A stretch of 64,000 nucleotides of DNA from Smallanthus sonchifolius. Lineage: Eukaryota > Streptophyta > Magnoliopsida > Asterales > Asteraceae. Under the pieces are notes generated by a model that saw only the letters and a list, made by a program, of their open reading frames with translations, had not been told where the DNA came from and made no database searches. Shown here piece after piece: positions 25,301 to 39,200 of the stretch. Location: positions 3,472,001 to 3,536,000 of the forward strand of contig JAKNSE010000034.1 in assembly GCA_023525975.1 (NCBI GenBank), read 5' to 3'. Position 1 is the stretch's first letter. Every line of letters begins with the position of its first letter. A program made the position numbers and the translations under genes.

Positions 25301-26427
25301 ATTAGTCTGCCCATAGTGTGGTTCACAATACAACACCAATACCAGCACCACAGCTATTGCTGATGCTGTATACAAAAGAAAAGCTGGAGCAAGAAGACCA
25401 AATGAATCATGATATACAATATCTTATTACTATAACAAACAGATAAACATAACTAAAATCAAGAAATGAGTAATGAGACTGCACGGCTCACCTGGTTGTG
25501 TGGCTAGGTCCCAAATTTCTTCAACTGAGCTTATGCTATGTTCACTAGGGGCGTGAAGCACAATAACAGTGGACCCCACTATACAAAGCACACAACCTAA
25601 TACACCCATTCTCCTCAATTTCTCGTTGAGTAAGAAATGTGCTAGAACCGCACTGCAAAGTAATTTAAAGATACCTTAAGTTCAGAACAACGAAAAGTAG
25701 TCCCTCTAATCACCAACTGAATATACAAATATTCACCTCACAATAATACTCAATGCTCCCAGTGGAGTCACAAGCACAGCTGGAGCATAGATGTAAGCTA
25801 TAAAATTGGCAAATTCCCCAACAACCACTGTGAATCCTCACATATTTCAGATAGATAGAGTTGAGAAGCAGAATAAACATATTATCAACATATAAATCCA
25901 ACAATAAAAAAAGGAAAAACACTCACCAAATAGTAACCAAGTTTCTATCTGTTCCACTAAAGTCACTCAACTTTCATCGGTTGTTCCAATCTTCTAATTT
26001 TTTATAAATTAAGCCACATGAATGAAACACATATAATATCTTAATTAGTATGAACACCTAATGAAAGCAAACATTTGAGTGACTTTAGTGGAACAAATGC
26101 TAATTATTGAGTAATTTTTTCCTAAAAGAAATGAAAGGCTTACTAGTGAACATGCCAATCCACCACAATGGTTCTAGCAGATAACCGTATCCGCCTGATC
26201 CTATTTTATAATTTAGAGGTAAAAGGAACAAACAAAAATGAAATTAGCCCTAAAATATGACTGAAATTGAAGTCACACATTTGTTTTCTTAAGAAGTTAA
26301 ACTTACTTGCACGAGTACCAGAAGCAGCAGCCCTTTGGAGACCTTTCTTTTTTATGATGAAGCTTGATCCGATGAATGCACTGGACGAGACGGCTAGACC
26401 AAACCCTAACAGATTACCAGTATACAT
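22362..26427 (-). CDS. NIPA-type magnesium transporter (complete, 9 exons)
   Basis: Exons from the start: 26427-26307, 26200-26144, 25827-25737, 25652-25492, 25383-25256, 24808-24671, 23345-23253, 23170-23053, 22492-22362; 345 residues plus stop. The DUF803/NIPA family are polytopic membrane proteins that transport Mg2+; plant roles are less settled. Visible family motifs are SSAFIGSSFIIKKKGL in TM1, GGYGYLLEPLWWIGM, EFANFIAYIYAPAVLVTPLG, HAPSEHSISS, LNYLNKALDTFNTAVVSPIYY and MFTSFTILASAIMFKDW. About nine hydrophobic segments are seen. The C-terminal exon (SPQISW ... VVAIIQPDHFK) matches the plant clade's tail and fixes the last junction. Intron 6 carries a SINE and intron 2 a MITE. If intron 8 is retained, the frame stays open to 22889 and adds a hydrophobic tail. 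Confidence 0.9.
23742..23940 (+). mobile_element. tRNA-derived SINE in a NIPA intron
   Basis: The head has GATGGTGTAACGGTAAGAG (A-box-like) and AGGTTCGAATTT (B box) about 35 bp apart, then a non-tRNA body (cctggtcccactac, agggctctatgag, cccctaacaggttctc) and an A-rich end. It is antisense to NIPA, in the 23346-24670 intron. Target duplications could not be fixed. Confidence 0.65.
25950..26095. mobile_element. MITE with 21-22 bp terminal inverted repeats
   Basis: The left arm TGTTCCACTAAAGTCACTCAA (25950-25970) is the reverse complement of the right arm at 26075-26095. The about 100-bp loop is AT-rich. It lies in NIPA intron 2, so its transcript could fold into a long hairpin. Similar flanking bases may extend the arms, so the outer ends are uncertain. 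Confidence 0.7.
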
Positions 26428-27249
26428 GATGACAGCAGCAACAAATCTAGAGATGAAACTTTCATCTGAAGATTCGCTTACAGAAACTGAAATGTATCAT
26501 CAAATCATTGATTTGGTTTATGATGAATTTGTTTGTTTGGAGTTGGGATCTTGCAGATGCAATCGGACGAGTTTTGTGACATTTGTTACTTGGTTGTCAA
26601 TTGATAAACAACTATAGGGTATCGGATAAATTATAATCTAGAGTAATTATAAATTATGTTATTTATAAATATATCAAATTTTATGTTATGTCCTTACACT
26701 TTAATAATTATATTGAATGTTCTTTTTGAGAAATTATACGCTTCTTTACATTAACTGATGTTATCTTTTCTGTTAGTTTTAAATAAAAATACCAAACTAC
26801 TCTAACTATAAAAAGATAATTATTTAATTCATTACATTATATATTATTTTATTTTTTATTTATAATACTTAAAATTAAGATTTAAATTTATATTTACTAT
26901 TTAAATTAAGTATTATCTTATTTAAATGTTAAGTATATAATTACTAAATATTTACATAATTATAATAATAAGTAATACTCAAATATAATCAGTGTCTAAG
27001 ACAGTTCGAGACTTCAGGTTAGATTGTGCTCTCCAAAAAAGCCTTAGAAGTAGCCGACGCTTTTACGGGACAACCCACTGGTATAACTAAAATACAATTT
27101 GTGTATTTTTTTACTTTTTTTTTAACAGATTCCAATTAAACAATTATAATTCCGGAGTATATATACAAGTCCGTTTCTTTAAAAATAATATTCCCCAATT
27201 TATATTCCCAAAACTGATAAGAACGCCTGTTCTGAAGGAAGCTGTGAAG
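26428..27249. promoter_or_regulatory. Divergent promoter region between NIPA (-) and PEX1 (+)
   Basis: The 822 bp between the two start codons must hold both 5' UTRs and promoters. A TATA-like run TATATATA lies at 27158-27165, about 85 bp before the PEX1 ATG. The middle part (26640-26990) is very AT-rich. No transposon ends were seen. Confidence 0.45.
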
Positions 27250-30200
27250 ATGGAGATGGCAGTACGAACAGTGGCAGGGATGGAAGGATGCTACGTTTCA
27301 CTACCACTTCATCTGATTCAAACACTTGAATCAACTTCTTCTACCGCTTCTCTCTTTTCATTTCTAGCTCTCGAGCTCCGGTCAGTTGCCAACAATAACG
27401 ACGTCTGGTACGTCGCTTGGTCTGGCTCCGCATCCTCCACCGCTTCTGCCATTGAGGTACATCTCTATCCGATTTCAATTTCGTTATTATCGATGTATGT
27501 ATGTATAATTCTACACTTTTTGATGTTCTTATAAAAACCTATTAGCTATATGTCAGTCTTTTCATTATTAGTGTATCCGATTTCATTATAATGTTTGTTA
27601 GCTGCTTCTTTAAAATGTACTCTAGTAATTTAGAATGATTTGATACTTTATCCCATTTATCTATGTAGATTGCTCAGCAATATGCAGAATGCATTAATCT
27701 TCCGGATCACACAACTGTTAGAATACGAGCCATTCCTAATGTTCCAAAAGCCAAATGTGTGACAATAGAACCCGATACTGAAGATGATTGGGAAGTTCTA
27801 GAGCTAAATGCAGAAAATGCAGAGGCAGGCATTTTAAAGCAGGTACTTATTTTTTATATTTTGTTTACTTTTATGAAGAGTGTCTTCCTATTAAATAACT
27901 TGGGGAATATCTTTGTTTTGCAAGTAGTTTTGGTGAAACATATGCAATCTATCTTCCATGGAAATCATAAGTTAATAACGCTACTTTTTCTTGTAATGTG
28001 GACATTATAATCACATGTGTTCGAATTCGTATCCAAGATAAGTGAGCTTTATCTTCCCTCTATGAATATAGCCCTATGCAAATCTGAGTTGTCCAATATA
28101 CACAATAGTTTAACATAAGATACCATATGTGATTATTAGTATATATATTTTTATTGAACAATAATAGGTTTAGAAGATTTAGGATGCATAACTATTCGTT
28201 AAGTATGCTTTTGACAACTAGACAATATTTGTATATATATGTTTATACACCACATACTTTATATCACCCATGTTAAAGCCTTATTTGTAAAATTCTCATC
28301 AAATATTAGGTTGCATGTAAATGTGTATAATATCCAAATGCCTATCCAGTCTGATAAAAAAACAGATATACTTGTATCCGATTCCGATTCATTACACCCC
28401 TATCCGTTTTTTTTTTGCTAATATACATAGATTTGAAGTTGAATAACGATTGAATGCTACTTTATATTCATTTATGGACTACACCTGAAACTAACTGGAT
28501 CAAAGGATTTCAATCTCTTTGCTTGAGGCATCAGACCCATCTGTTGTTAGAAGGTCTACACTTTTGATGATTTAGTTTTGATCTTAGATTACCGTTAATA
28601 GAAGCGAAAAAGATTTAACACTTCAGTAGCTTTTTGTATAATTGTATTTCGTAATCCATATCTTGTCAGTCAAAATGTCACTTCATTTTTGTAGGTATCT
28701 TATGACTATATATTTCTTTTATAACTCTCTCTTAATTAGTTTACTTACTGATTGCAGGCTGGAATTGTCCATGAAGCCATGAGATTTCCTTTGTGGTTGC
28801 ATGGACACACAACCATTACATTTTCTGTTGTCTCAATCGATCCCAAGGAACCATTAGGTGAGCTGATATATGATATCTCTCCTCTTGATAAATATTTCCG
28901 TTTATGCTAATTTAATGCTTAGTTCTTATTTCATGAATTAAAAGTATGCTTTTCATAGTGCTAATACATTGTCATATAGCCAACTTTTAAGCATCAAGCT
29001 CTAACTCATAATAGATAAATCATGGCCTTTTAGTTTTATACTTATTTTTTAATTCCGCAGCTTACGCCTCGTGAGGCGAAGGGAAAACCCCCGAGGCGCG
29101 ATTCCGTTCTTTTAAACTTTGGTTTTGAGGGTATGAGTTTGATAGCGTTTTGAGTATGTTTGGTTTAAGCATATGTGTATGAACGCATGGTGATACCCTT
29201 AAATCTGTGTATCCTCCATACCTACGTAACTGATTGGGTGTAGAAATCCATACTGTTTTGCTACCTATAATGTGATCTTTCCAGATCTTCAGTTTTTTGC
29301 ATTATTATGTTAGTAACTTATCAAGTATGTGTTTTTCAGTGCAACTTGTGCCTGGGACTGAAGTCTCAGTTGCTCCCAAGAGACGAAGAAGATCTGAAAA
29401 TTCAGTTGTAAAGGCATTACTGCGTATCCAAGATGGAGACACTAGATTTTGTCACAAATGTCAGGTCAATGACACCGAGATAGGGGTGGTTCTCACTTCT
29501 GCTGTCTTTATTCATCCAGAAACAGCTAAATCCTTTTCACTAGATCCTCTTCAACCTGTAGTTTTAGAGCAAAAGTTAGTTATAAAGGAGAGAAAACTAA
29601 ACCATGGAACATATAACATCTCCAAGAATGGTAAGTCAACTGTGAAGGAAGCTGAAAATGGAACAGAAAGTCAACTGCAGGATATTAGACAGGCTGTTGT
29701 TCGTCTTCTAATATCAGATTCTGTAGCTAAAGGACATGTCATGCTTTCTCAATCATTACGACGTTATCTGAAAGCAGGCCTACATTCTTGTAAGTTTAAT
29801 TTTATGACATTAACTGTCTTAAACCTCCAACCCCCTTTGTAGTACTTGATTTCAGTTAGTTAAATAGTACCTCAAATAATCTTCTGCAGTTTTGCATATC
29901 TTAACTTTTCTTTGATGTCCTCAGGTCATAACTTGCAATATGAAGCCTGTGAGTTTAATAAGCATTATGTTGGATTCTTTTACTGTGTTAGCTTATCAAA
30001 ATACATATGTTTTTAATGCCAATTTGCCACAGTAAAGTGTTTATGATGCTAAGCTGCATGCTTGTGTTTGAGACTTGAATTAACACTCTAACATTTTTAA
30101 TTCTCAAAAACACTAAACTCGACATACATACATTATGTTTTTGCTTACAAACTTCACAGTGAATCTGATTCAATGTCATTAAAATATGACTCTAGTGCCT

Positions 30201-33200
30201 GTCCTCGAACTTTATGCATTCAGTATCTTAAAGTGTCACTCTAAAAGAAAGGTTAACAAAAAGTATTCATGGAAGAGTTGGATTCAGCCATGTAAAAGAA
30301 ATTATTTTTATCTTCCAGGGATACATGTGAAGAGTTGCAATATTGTTTTACAAAAAGATTCTCCTTCGCTTGTTCTCTCTCCTTGTCAGTTTAAGATTTC
30401 TGGGAAGGTCTCTGAAAATGGCGGTTTTGAAAATCTTCATGGCCATAGGAACCGCCACACAGAGAAATTGCTTCTCAAGACAAACTCAGATACCCAATTT
30501 GACTTGACTGATTGGTCAACCCATGAGAGAATTATCACACTATTTTCAGATCATTCATCTGGTCAACAAAGTGAAGGAACCTCTGTTAACTCCAGTAGTA
30601 AAAACGGGTTAGTGGTTCTTCTGCGTGCATGGATTTTGGCTCAACTTGATGCCATTTTGTCTTTTTCTAAAACAGAACTAAGTTCGATGGTTTTGGGAAA
30701 TAAGATGTTGCTTCACTTTCAAGTAAAAGGCATTGAATTTGCAAGACCACATGAAGTAAGAAAGAGAGTTGGGGAAGCATTAGTTGATATCATGTATGTT
30801 ATGTCAATTTCTGAGGATTTTACGCAAGGTGGAGTAGCTTATGAGCTCGAGTTTTCTGAAGTAAGCAAGATGTCTATAAATAAGAAAAGCTTAGAGTTTT
30901 TTCTTGAGAAATTGTGTCTGGGTGAAGGTTTACCTCTTTATTCTATCCGAGAAAGAATATCTGACAAGCCTTCTAACTTGAAGATTTCTTCCTTGAGCTG
31001 GATGGGCACAACAGCTGATGATGTAACTAATAGTAGGTACTTTAGCTTTGATTTCTCATTTTGCTGATAATCATGACCGATGCATATTTTGGGCTCTTTC
31101 TTGGTTTTTCATCTTAATAGCTATAATAGGGTTGGAAAAACTGGTGGGTCGGGTTGATTGAGTTACTGATCAAATCAGTTCAGGTCAAAACAAATAATTT
31201 GATGTGGAGGTCAAAATGGTCGACCTGTCAACACTTTTTTGTCTATTTTTTAATTTTTTTAAATAGTTAATGTATTAAGTTTGATTACTAATAAAGACAA
31301 TTTTGATTGAATACAACGATTTAAGACGTAAGCATTTGGATATATGTTAGGCGATTTTTAACCCATTTAACCTGTTTGCTCATTTGACCCGTTTTAGTTT
31401 TATCTAATTTTATGCATTTGTGATTTGTCCTGTTTGGCCTATTATCTATAGAACAAAAACCGAATTGAACCAAATTTAATAGGGGCCTGAAAGTAGAGTA
31501 ATTTCTACTACAATAGAGCTGCATAGTAATTTGTAGGCATTACTATTGTTACCTTTATCCTCTTTTGCTGGGATGATATGCTTTTAGAGGGTAATGACAG
31601 AAAAGACAAGTAAATCAGTCATATGCTGATGGGAATACACCGCATTTTGCTTGTAAGTATTACTGCTGAATGAATGGTTTATTTGACATGCATTTTCTTC
31701 CTTTCTTCAGGATTGATGGTATTATTGTCACCTTCCTCTGGGATGTTTTTAAGTACTTACAATCTTCCTTTCCCTGGACATGTGTTGATTTATGGACCTC
31801 CAGTGAGTTCTTAATTCTTATTTGTAGTTTCAGAGAAAGAATTGAAATCTACATGAATTCTAGTCTAAGTTATATAATAAATAAGTTGCCTATTCTACAT
31901 TTGTCTTAATGCGATGCTTTTGTTGGAGGACAAAAAAGTGGGTTTTGGGTTTCAACATATGGGCCCACCATCTCAACAGGGTATAAAAGTTATAGAGTTA
32001 GAGTGGGGATGGAAGGAATCGGCTGGTGGGAGGTATTAGGATCGAACCTGGGTCTGGCAGGAGTAAGGGTAGTGCGTTGACCACCCTGCCATAGCCTGTC
32101 ACCGTTCTGTTGAACAGTGTTCTCTGATATTATATATACATATATAGGGGGAGGCTCAAATAAGAAGTGAGTTTTCTCTAAGAAACCTAAGAAATGATTT
32201 CTTTTTTAACCGAAACCGGGTCAAACGAACTTCTATTGAGCTCATTCCAGCGGCGTTGAAACCGGTTCGTCGAGGTTATTGGGGGTGGGATTTAGGTTTT
32301 TGGGGGGTGGGGTTTAGGTTTTTGGGGGTTGGGGGATTTATTTTTTTATTTTTTTTTGGGTTATTGTAAGTCTCCTATAATAAATCTCGCACGATTTATT
32401 AAAGTCGTTTACAATAATAACATATATTTCTTTCATATGTTATAATTCACAAATGTGAATCTTCACAACGTTGATACTCTCAACATATCTTGTATCTATG
32501 TTAATACACTCATCACATGGTGTGTGATATCTCATCCTTGACATTTAGTCATGGTGACAACTCATAAATTGTCTTTATGCAAATATCTTCTTGCACTATC
32601 CGTTATACTATAAACATTTGATTAATTTCTATGTATGGGTTATCCAAAGATATTGAACCCACACAATATTTGAAAGCAAATAAATAAAATGATATAGTTC
32701 AACGAGTAATTCATCCTATATTCCTATATATTAATCGAGTCAAATTATTCCAGTAAATAACAAAATCGTGGATAGGAAACTCCATTAGTGACCTACCCCA
32801 ATTTATTGTAGAAATTGATTTAGGTTTTTTGGGGGTGGGTAGGTTTAGGTTTTTGGGGGGTGGTGGTTGGAGGATTTAGGTTTTTGGAGGGTGGGGGTGG
32901 GGAGGTTAGGTTTTTGGGTTTAGCTTTAATATATTTTTAAATATTTAATATAAATGTAATTATGGATATTTATTATATCATTACCCAAATGAATTTAATA
33001 TGAGTTATCATTTATCGATTACATAAAAAAATTAATGCATAGCGAATTATAACTTAACAGAATTATAACCGTCACGTTAAAGTATATTTTTAAAGACATA
33101 TTTTGACGAGTGTATGTGTTAACAGATTAAATTATATTTTATTCAACCCGTGTAATATACGTGTCTTAAAACATAAAATTTTCATTACTAAGTATATAAC

Positions 33201-36200
33201 ATTACATTTATTCAACCCGTGTAATACATGGGGTTCTAACCTAGTATATATAGCTGGTGTTGTTTTGAGAACCAACATTATGTTGAGAACCGTATTAACC
33301 CTTGCATTTTTATTATATAAGTTGACTAGAATTAATGTAGATTTCAATAAGTTTAAGGCTTGGTTTTAAAAACATGGTATTTTTAGTCGCTTGTCTAAAT
33401 GCATATGTGCACATACACTATATGCATATATGCACATTTTTATACTTATTTAAAAAAAATCAGGAGAGAGGAGAAAAAATCAAACTAAGAGAGTGGATAG
33501 ATAAATAAAACATTGTTTTTTAGTTTTACTTTCTTCACAGAAGCGATACGTACACATTTTATGCGGTTCTCTCGGTTCTCAACATAAAGTTGTTTCTCAA
33601 AAAACGCGCACTATATATATATATATATATATATTAATCAGGAAATCCTAGGTATAACATCAAATCTGTTTATTTTTACAAGGGTTCTGGGAAGACATTA
33701 TTAGCAAAAACTGTTGCAAAAACTATTGAAGAACATGAAGATGTCTTGGCACACATGTAGGGTTTTTCATGACTTCTATAGCTAAATGAAATATTTATTG
33801 ATTTTTTGTGTTATGAGAAATGGTTTTGATTGAGGGTTACCTCTGCAGAGTTTATGTAGGCTGTTCTAGACTTGCTTCGAGTAAGTCACAGACTATCCAG
33901 CAAGCTGTATCAAGTTACATATCTGAAGCATTGGATCATGCTCCTTCTCTTGTGGTACTTGATGATCTTGATAGCATTATTGCATCTCCTAATAACTCAG
34001 AAGACCATCACTCTTCATCTTCTTCTACAGTCCTCATGGAGTTTCTCACAGGAATTTTGGATGAATATGAGGTATAGTCTTTGGTACGGGTCATTATGGG
34101 TCGGGTTGACCCATACACTTTTTGTCTCTTGAAATAAGTTAGTATACATGATTACAAGAACTAAGTTATTACAATACTTATCTTGTTTTGCATAGAGCGA
34201 TTTAGGATGTATGCATTGAATATACCATGGGCTACCTTAAACCCATTTGACCCATTTCCTCTTTTAACTAAATTTTTTGATGTGGCCTATTTATCCTGTT
34301 CAAGAATTGAAATAATGTAACCCAAATCAACCCATTGCCACCTCTGTAATTTATGTGTAACCATGGAGGCGTGCGTAAGTATCTTCTATGTTGTTTCATG
34401 CTTTATAGCCATGAAAGTTCTCCTATATGCATTTGAGCTAAAATGATCCCACTTAAGTATAGCTCCTGCTGTAGTGCTGTTGCAGTCGACTAATTTTTTA
34501 TTTTTTACTATTGAGACATAACACAGAAAACTGATTGAAGCATCTTGTTTTCTTGAAGATAGATGAAAACGATATTGTTCATGTGCATAACTTGCTAATG
34601 AATAAATTAATATCTGCAATAACAGGAGAAACGAAAGAATTCATGTGGAATTGGTCCAATTGCATTCATAGCTTGTGTGCAGACCCTGACTAGTATTCCA
34701 CAGGCGTTGAGCTCCTCTGGTAGTTTGGCTCCTTGTGAATGAACTATATAATAGTGTGCATTCTTACTATTATAAAGCCACAGTTTAATTATCTTCTTTC
34801 TCTTGTGACACTGTTGATTCCAGGAAGGTTCGACTTTCATGTGCAACTTGCTGCTCCTGCAGCTGCTGAACGTGGCGCTTTACTAAAACATGAGATTCAG
34901 AAACGTTCTTTGTTATGTTCGGATGACATTTTGCTAGATATTGCTTCCTCATGTGATGGATATGACGCATATGATCTGGTATTTTGATTTTTTTTTCCTT
35001 ATATCCTGCATATATGCTTGCCAAATTACAAGTTTAAACCTGATGAACTTGATCCATTAGTAGAACATTTAAATCTGTCTTCTTTTGATACAATTGGCAA
35101 TCCAGTCTACATGTATCGTAATACTATATGTAACTTTTTCTTTTTTTATTTTTGCAGGAAATACTTGTTGATAGGTCAGTTCATGCTGCCATTGGTCGTT
35201 TTGTGTCTCGCGGATTGGCTTTTGAGAGCGAAAAGAAACCTAGTTTGGAGAAGGATGATTTTGTACAAGCAATGAAAGGGTTTTTGCCTATTGCTATGCG
35301 TGATATTACTAAATCTGCTTCTGAGGAAGGGCATGGTGGCTGGCAGGATGTTGGCGGTCTAACAGAAATTCGTAACTCTATCAAAGAGGTATAGATTTAA
35401 TTTTTACACCTGCTTTTGTTTTTCTAAATATGGAGATATCAAATGCTTATATACTTCATTTCACATTCATGCTTATGATATTTACTGAATTTATTGCAAA
35501 GAATGTCATATTATGTCCTGTTAGCGGTGGTAGTTTGCAATAAGTCGATAACTAATTACTTCTTGAATCATATGCTATGCAGGTAGTATTTCTCTCCCTC
35601 TTTTGGCCCACCTAAACTTTGTCAAGAGTTTGAGCATGTACCAGAGGTGGCAAAGTGTGCAGGTTGGGCTGGGTAATATGTGTGTCAGAACGGGTAATTC
35701 TTTCTACAGGTTGAAATGGGGGCCAGATTGGGCTGACCCGAACACCTTTGGTTCAGTTATTATTACACTTAATCCTAAGTGTCGGTGATCATTGGGAAAT
35801 ACAATATTCATAAGTTAACGGGCTGAAATTACAACCCCTAGCATGTAGTCATGTTCAAATTCATTTAAACTAGCTGCTATCCAACTGGTGGTTTGTGGTT
35901 ATGGAAGTAACTTATGGTAACAACTCACAATAATATGATTTGCAAGATTTACTTAAACTTGCTGCTGTCCATTATGACCTAGAGTAGCAATGGCCTTTTC
36001 AAGATGTGTTGGGGTACCGCATTTCTCCCGAGATTTCTCTTCTTTTAGCTTCTTCATTCATAAATTTTTTTTGTTTACTACCCATATCATTTTATATGCA
36101 CAACTCAGAACATTTAGTGTAGAACATAAAAAGGTTAACTAGAATGGAACACAAGTAAACATGCTATGGTTGCAAGGCTAGTCTTGGGTCGATCTTCAAT

Positions 36201-39200
36201 GGTTCAGGTTGACCTTCTCAAATAGAATTCTGGGGACCCTCTGCACTTGTTTTCTTACTTGTAACTGCTGTATGCAGTATGATTCATACGAGCGAGTAGT
36301 TTTTAGCCTTTGCTCTTCTTTATGCCCTTATATCCTATTGTATCTTTTTCAGATGATTGAATTGCCTTCCAAGTTTCCTGTGATTTTTTCACAAGCTCCT
36401 TTAAGGATGAGGTCTAATGTTCTTTTATATGGTCCTCCTGGTTGTGGTAAAACACATATTGTTGGTGCTGCTGCTGCTGCATGTTCATTGCGGTTCATCT
36501 CTGTGAAAGGGCCTGAGCTGCTGAATAAATACATTGGTGCTTCTGAGCAAGCAGTAAGTGATATTAAGATCACCTATCTACCCCTCTTAGTTACCCCTGT
36601 TGACAAATAACACCATTAATACACACACATTTATATAATTATTGGAATTACGTGCAATAAGCTTGAAAAGAGTTGTTAACAACTAATTTTTGTAAGTTTT
36701 TTATAGTTGATAAAAATAGATTGTCAGATTTAAGATTTTAGTACTTCTACAAATTACAATATATAAAATTGTATGTTGTGCTGTGATCATTTTTTCTGTT
36801 AATTTCACAAATAATCAGAGTTTTCCAAACACTCGAAGAACTTATTATTTGATTATTACAACTTCAAACTGCAGTAGCACATTCAAACCGTGCCTCACTT
36901 TATATCATAGCTGATTATCTGAATTACAACTTCAAACTGCAGCAACACATCCAGACACCCCCTTGATTTACCATCTGTCATGTATTTTACTGTTTTATGA
37001 TCCCTCCCCCCCTCCCCCTTTTTTTTTCTTCTAGATCCCGACTTTTACACAATCCTCATAACAGATGTTATTTTATAAGATGCTTCAGGAGTTGTGACAA
37101 ACTCTTTTTACACCAGTTTATATTTGAAACAGATTGTAGATATCAGATCGAGCATCTAATTTTTAAATTTGCTAACATCTGTAAAGATGAGAAATTCTTA
37201 CTTAGATTTTGAAGACTTTTCTCGGGCTTGTTTACGCAAATGTTACCAGTGCTGATAGTTTCATTCCAGGTACGTGATATATTCTCAAAAGCAGCCGCTG
37301 CGGCACCATGCCTTCTGTTTTTTGATGAATTTGACTCCATTGCTCCAAAAAGAGGTCATGACAATACTGGGGTGACAGATCGAGTTGTTAATCAAGTTAG
37401 TTTATTATTTACAACTCAATTTTTGGTCTTCAGGCAAAATCATGCTGCTTTTTTACCATTATGCTGAATGATGTTTGTATCAAATCTTACCAGTTTCTAA
37501 CGGAGTTAGATGGTGTGGAGGTTTTAACTGGAGTATTTGTTTTTGCTGCCACAAGGTTAGTAATTCTGATACAGACCATCTTCTGTCCGGGCGGGTTTTA
37601 GGGCCGGATCAGCTGGATCCAGGAAGTAAATGGAGCTGTTGAAATGGGGCTGCTGATCCAGAAAGCAAATGGGACCATTGAAATGAGACTTTTGATCTTT
37701 AGGGGAATAAATGTCCAAAAACTGTCAACTCTTGGGCTTCACCTTCATGTCTATTTAAGTTCTTATGCTTTAGCTTTAGGAGTGTCTTGGTTTTTATCTA
37801 AATTAGTTCTGTGATCAGAATTGTGGAGACTAGCCCCTCTCGAATCGGGCCAACTATCCTTGTTTTTGTTTATTTTAATAAATCATATTTCCGGTTTCTA
37901 TCATTGGTTCCATTGCCGGGAAATCGAAGCAGCGATGGTGCATACCCGGAATTCAGAAACTGGAGGGGGTTCTAACCCTGATCCTATAGCCGCCCAATTG
38001 GCCGCAATAGCATTATCAATGGAGACGTTGCAAAAAGAAGTAGCAGCCATTAAAGCTAACCCCAAGCAGAAATCAGGTGGGGGCTCGGGAAGGTACGAGG
38101 ACGGGGAATCATCGGGACACCACAGTCGGCCGTACCGTCCTTACCACAAGATGGATTTTCCGTCCTTCAGTGACGGAGATCCTCGGGGCTGGATACTCAA
38201 AGCCGAGAAGTATTTTCGTTACTATGACATACCGGATGAAGAGAAGGTGAACGTGGCTTCAATGCATTTAGAGGGGGATGCGTTAGACCTATTTTCATGG
38301 CTGTCGGAGGATCAACCATTGAGTTTTTGGGAAGAGCTGGTCCAAGCATTGCAGAAACACTTTGGTCCAGCCGAGTTTCAAAACCCGGATGAATATCTCT
38401 GCAGCATCAAACACACGGGAACAGTGCAAGAGTACCGCCAAGAGTTCGCTAAACGATCATCGCGGGTGTCAAACTGGCCTGATCATTGTCTTCTCGGGGT
38501 GTTTCTGAGTGGGCTGAAGGAAGAACTAAGGGCTGATGTGCGGATTCAAAAGCCAAGGACAGTCTATAACGCTATGAGTTTAGCATTAGAGTTTGAGTCC
38601 AAGGCAACCCACAACAGGAAGGGACTGAACTCGCAAGCTACTGTCACCACCAAGCCAACATCCTCTTCCACCACAGCAGCAATCACCCCACCACCAGTTC
38701 CACCCCTTCGCATTTCAGAAACAGAGAAACAAGCCCGGTACATTAAAGGAGAGTGTTTCAGGTGTGGTGAAAAATATGGCCCGGGGCACAGGTGCAAAAC
38801 TAGCTCATTTCAATTGCTGGAGGCAGGTGATCAGGACGTTAAAGACTCTAAGGAGGATGAAGAAGAAGTGGTTCTCCAAGGAGAGATGGCTGAAATCAGC
38901 CTACATGCCATTATGGGCATGTCACATCACCCGGCCTTGATAGTTCACGGGTCTATCAATTCTGCCAAGGTATCAATTCTGATCGACTGTGGTTCAACCC
39001 ACAATTTTATTACAGACACCTTGGTTACAAAGGCAGGCCTATCAACACAAGTTGTCGATCCTTTTGGGGTGCGAATTGGCAATGGAGACATCATCCGTTG
39101 CAACCAGATTTGCAAGGATGTTCCACTGCACGTAGCCAACCTCCAAATAACCCAAGACTTCTACCCATTCTCACTAGGGGGGGCGGATGTGGTTCTTGGG

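Noticed and set aside
37821..37934. Upstream start for the gag-protease ORF at 37821
   Set aside because: This extension runs through the 5' LTR and primer site; the ATG at 37935 with MVHTRNSE is the usual gag start.
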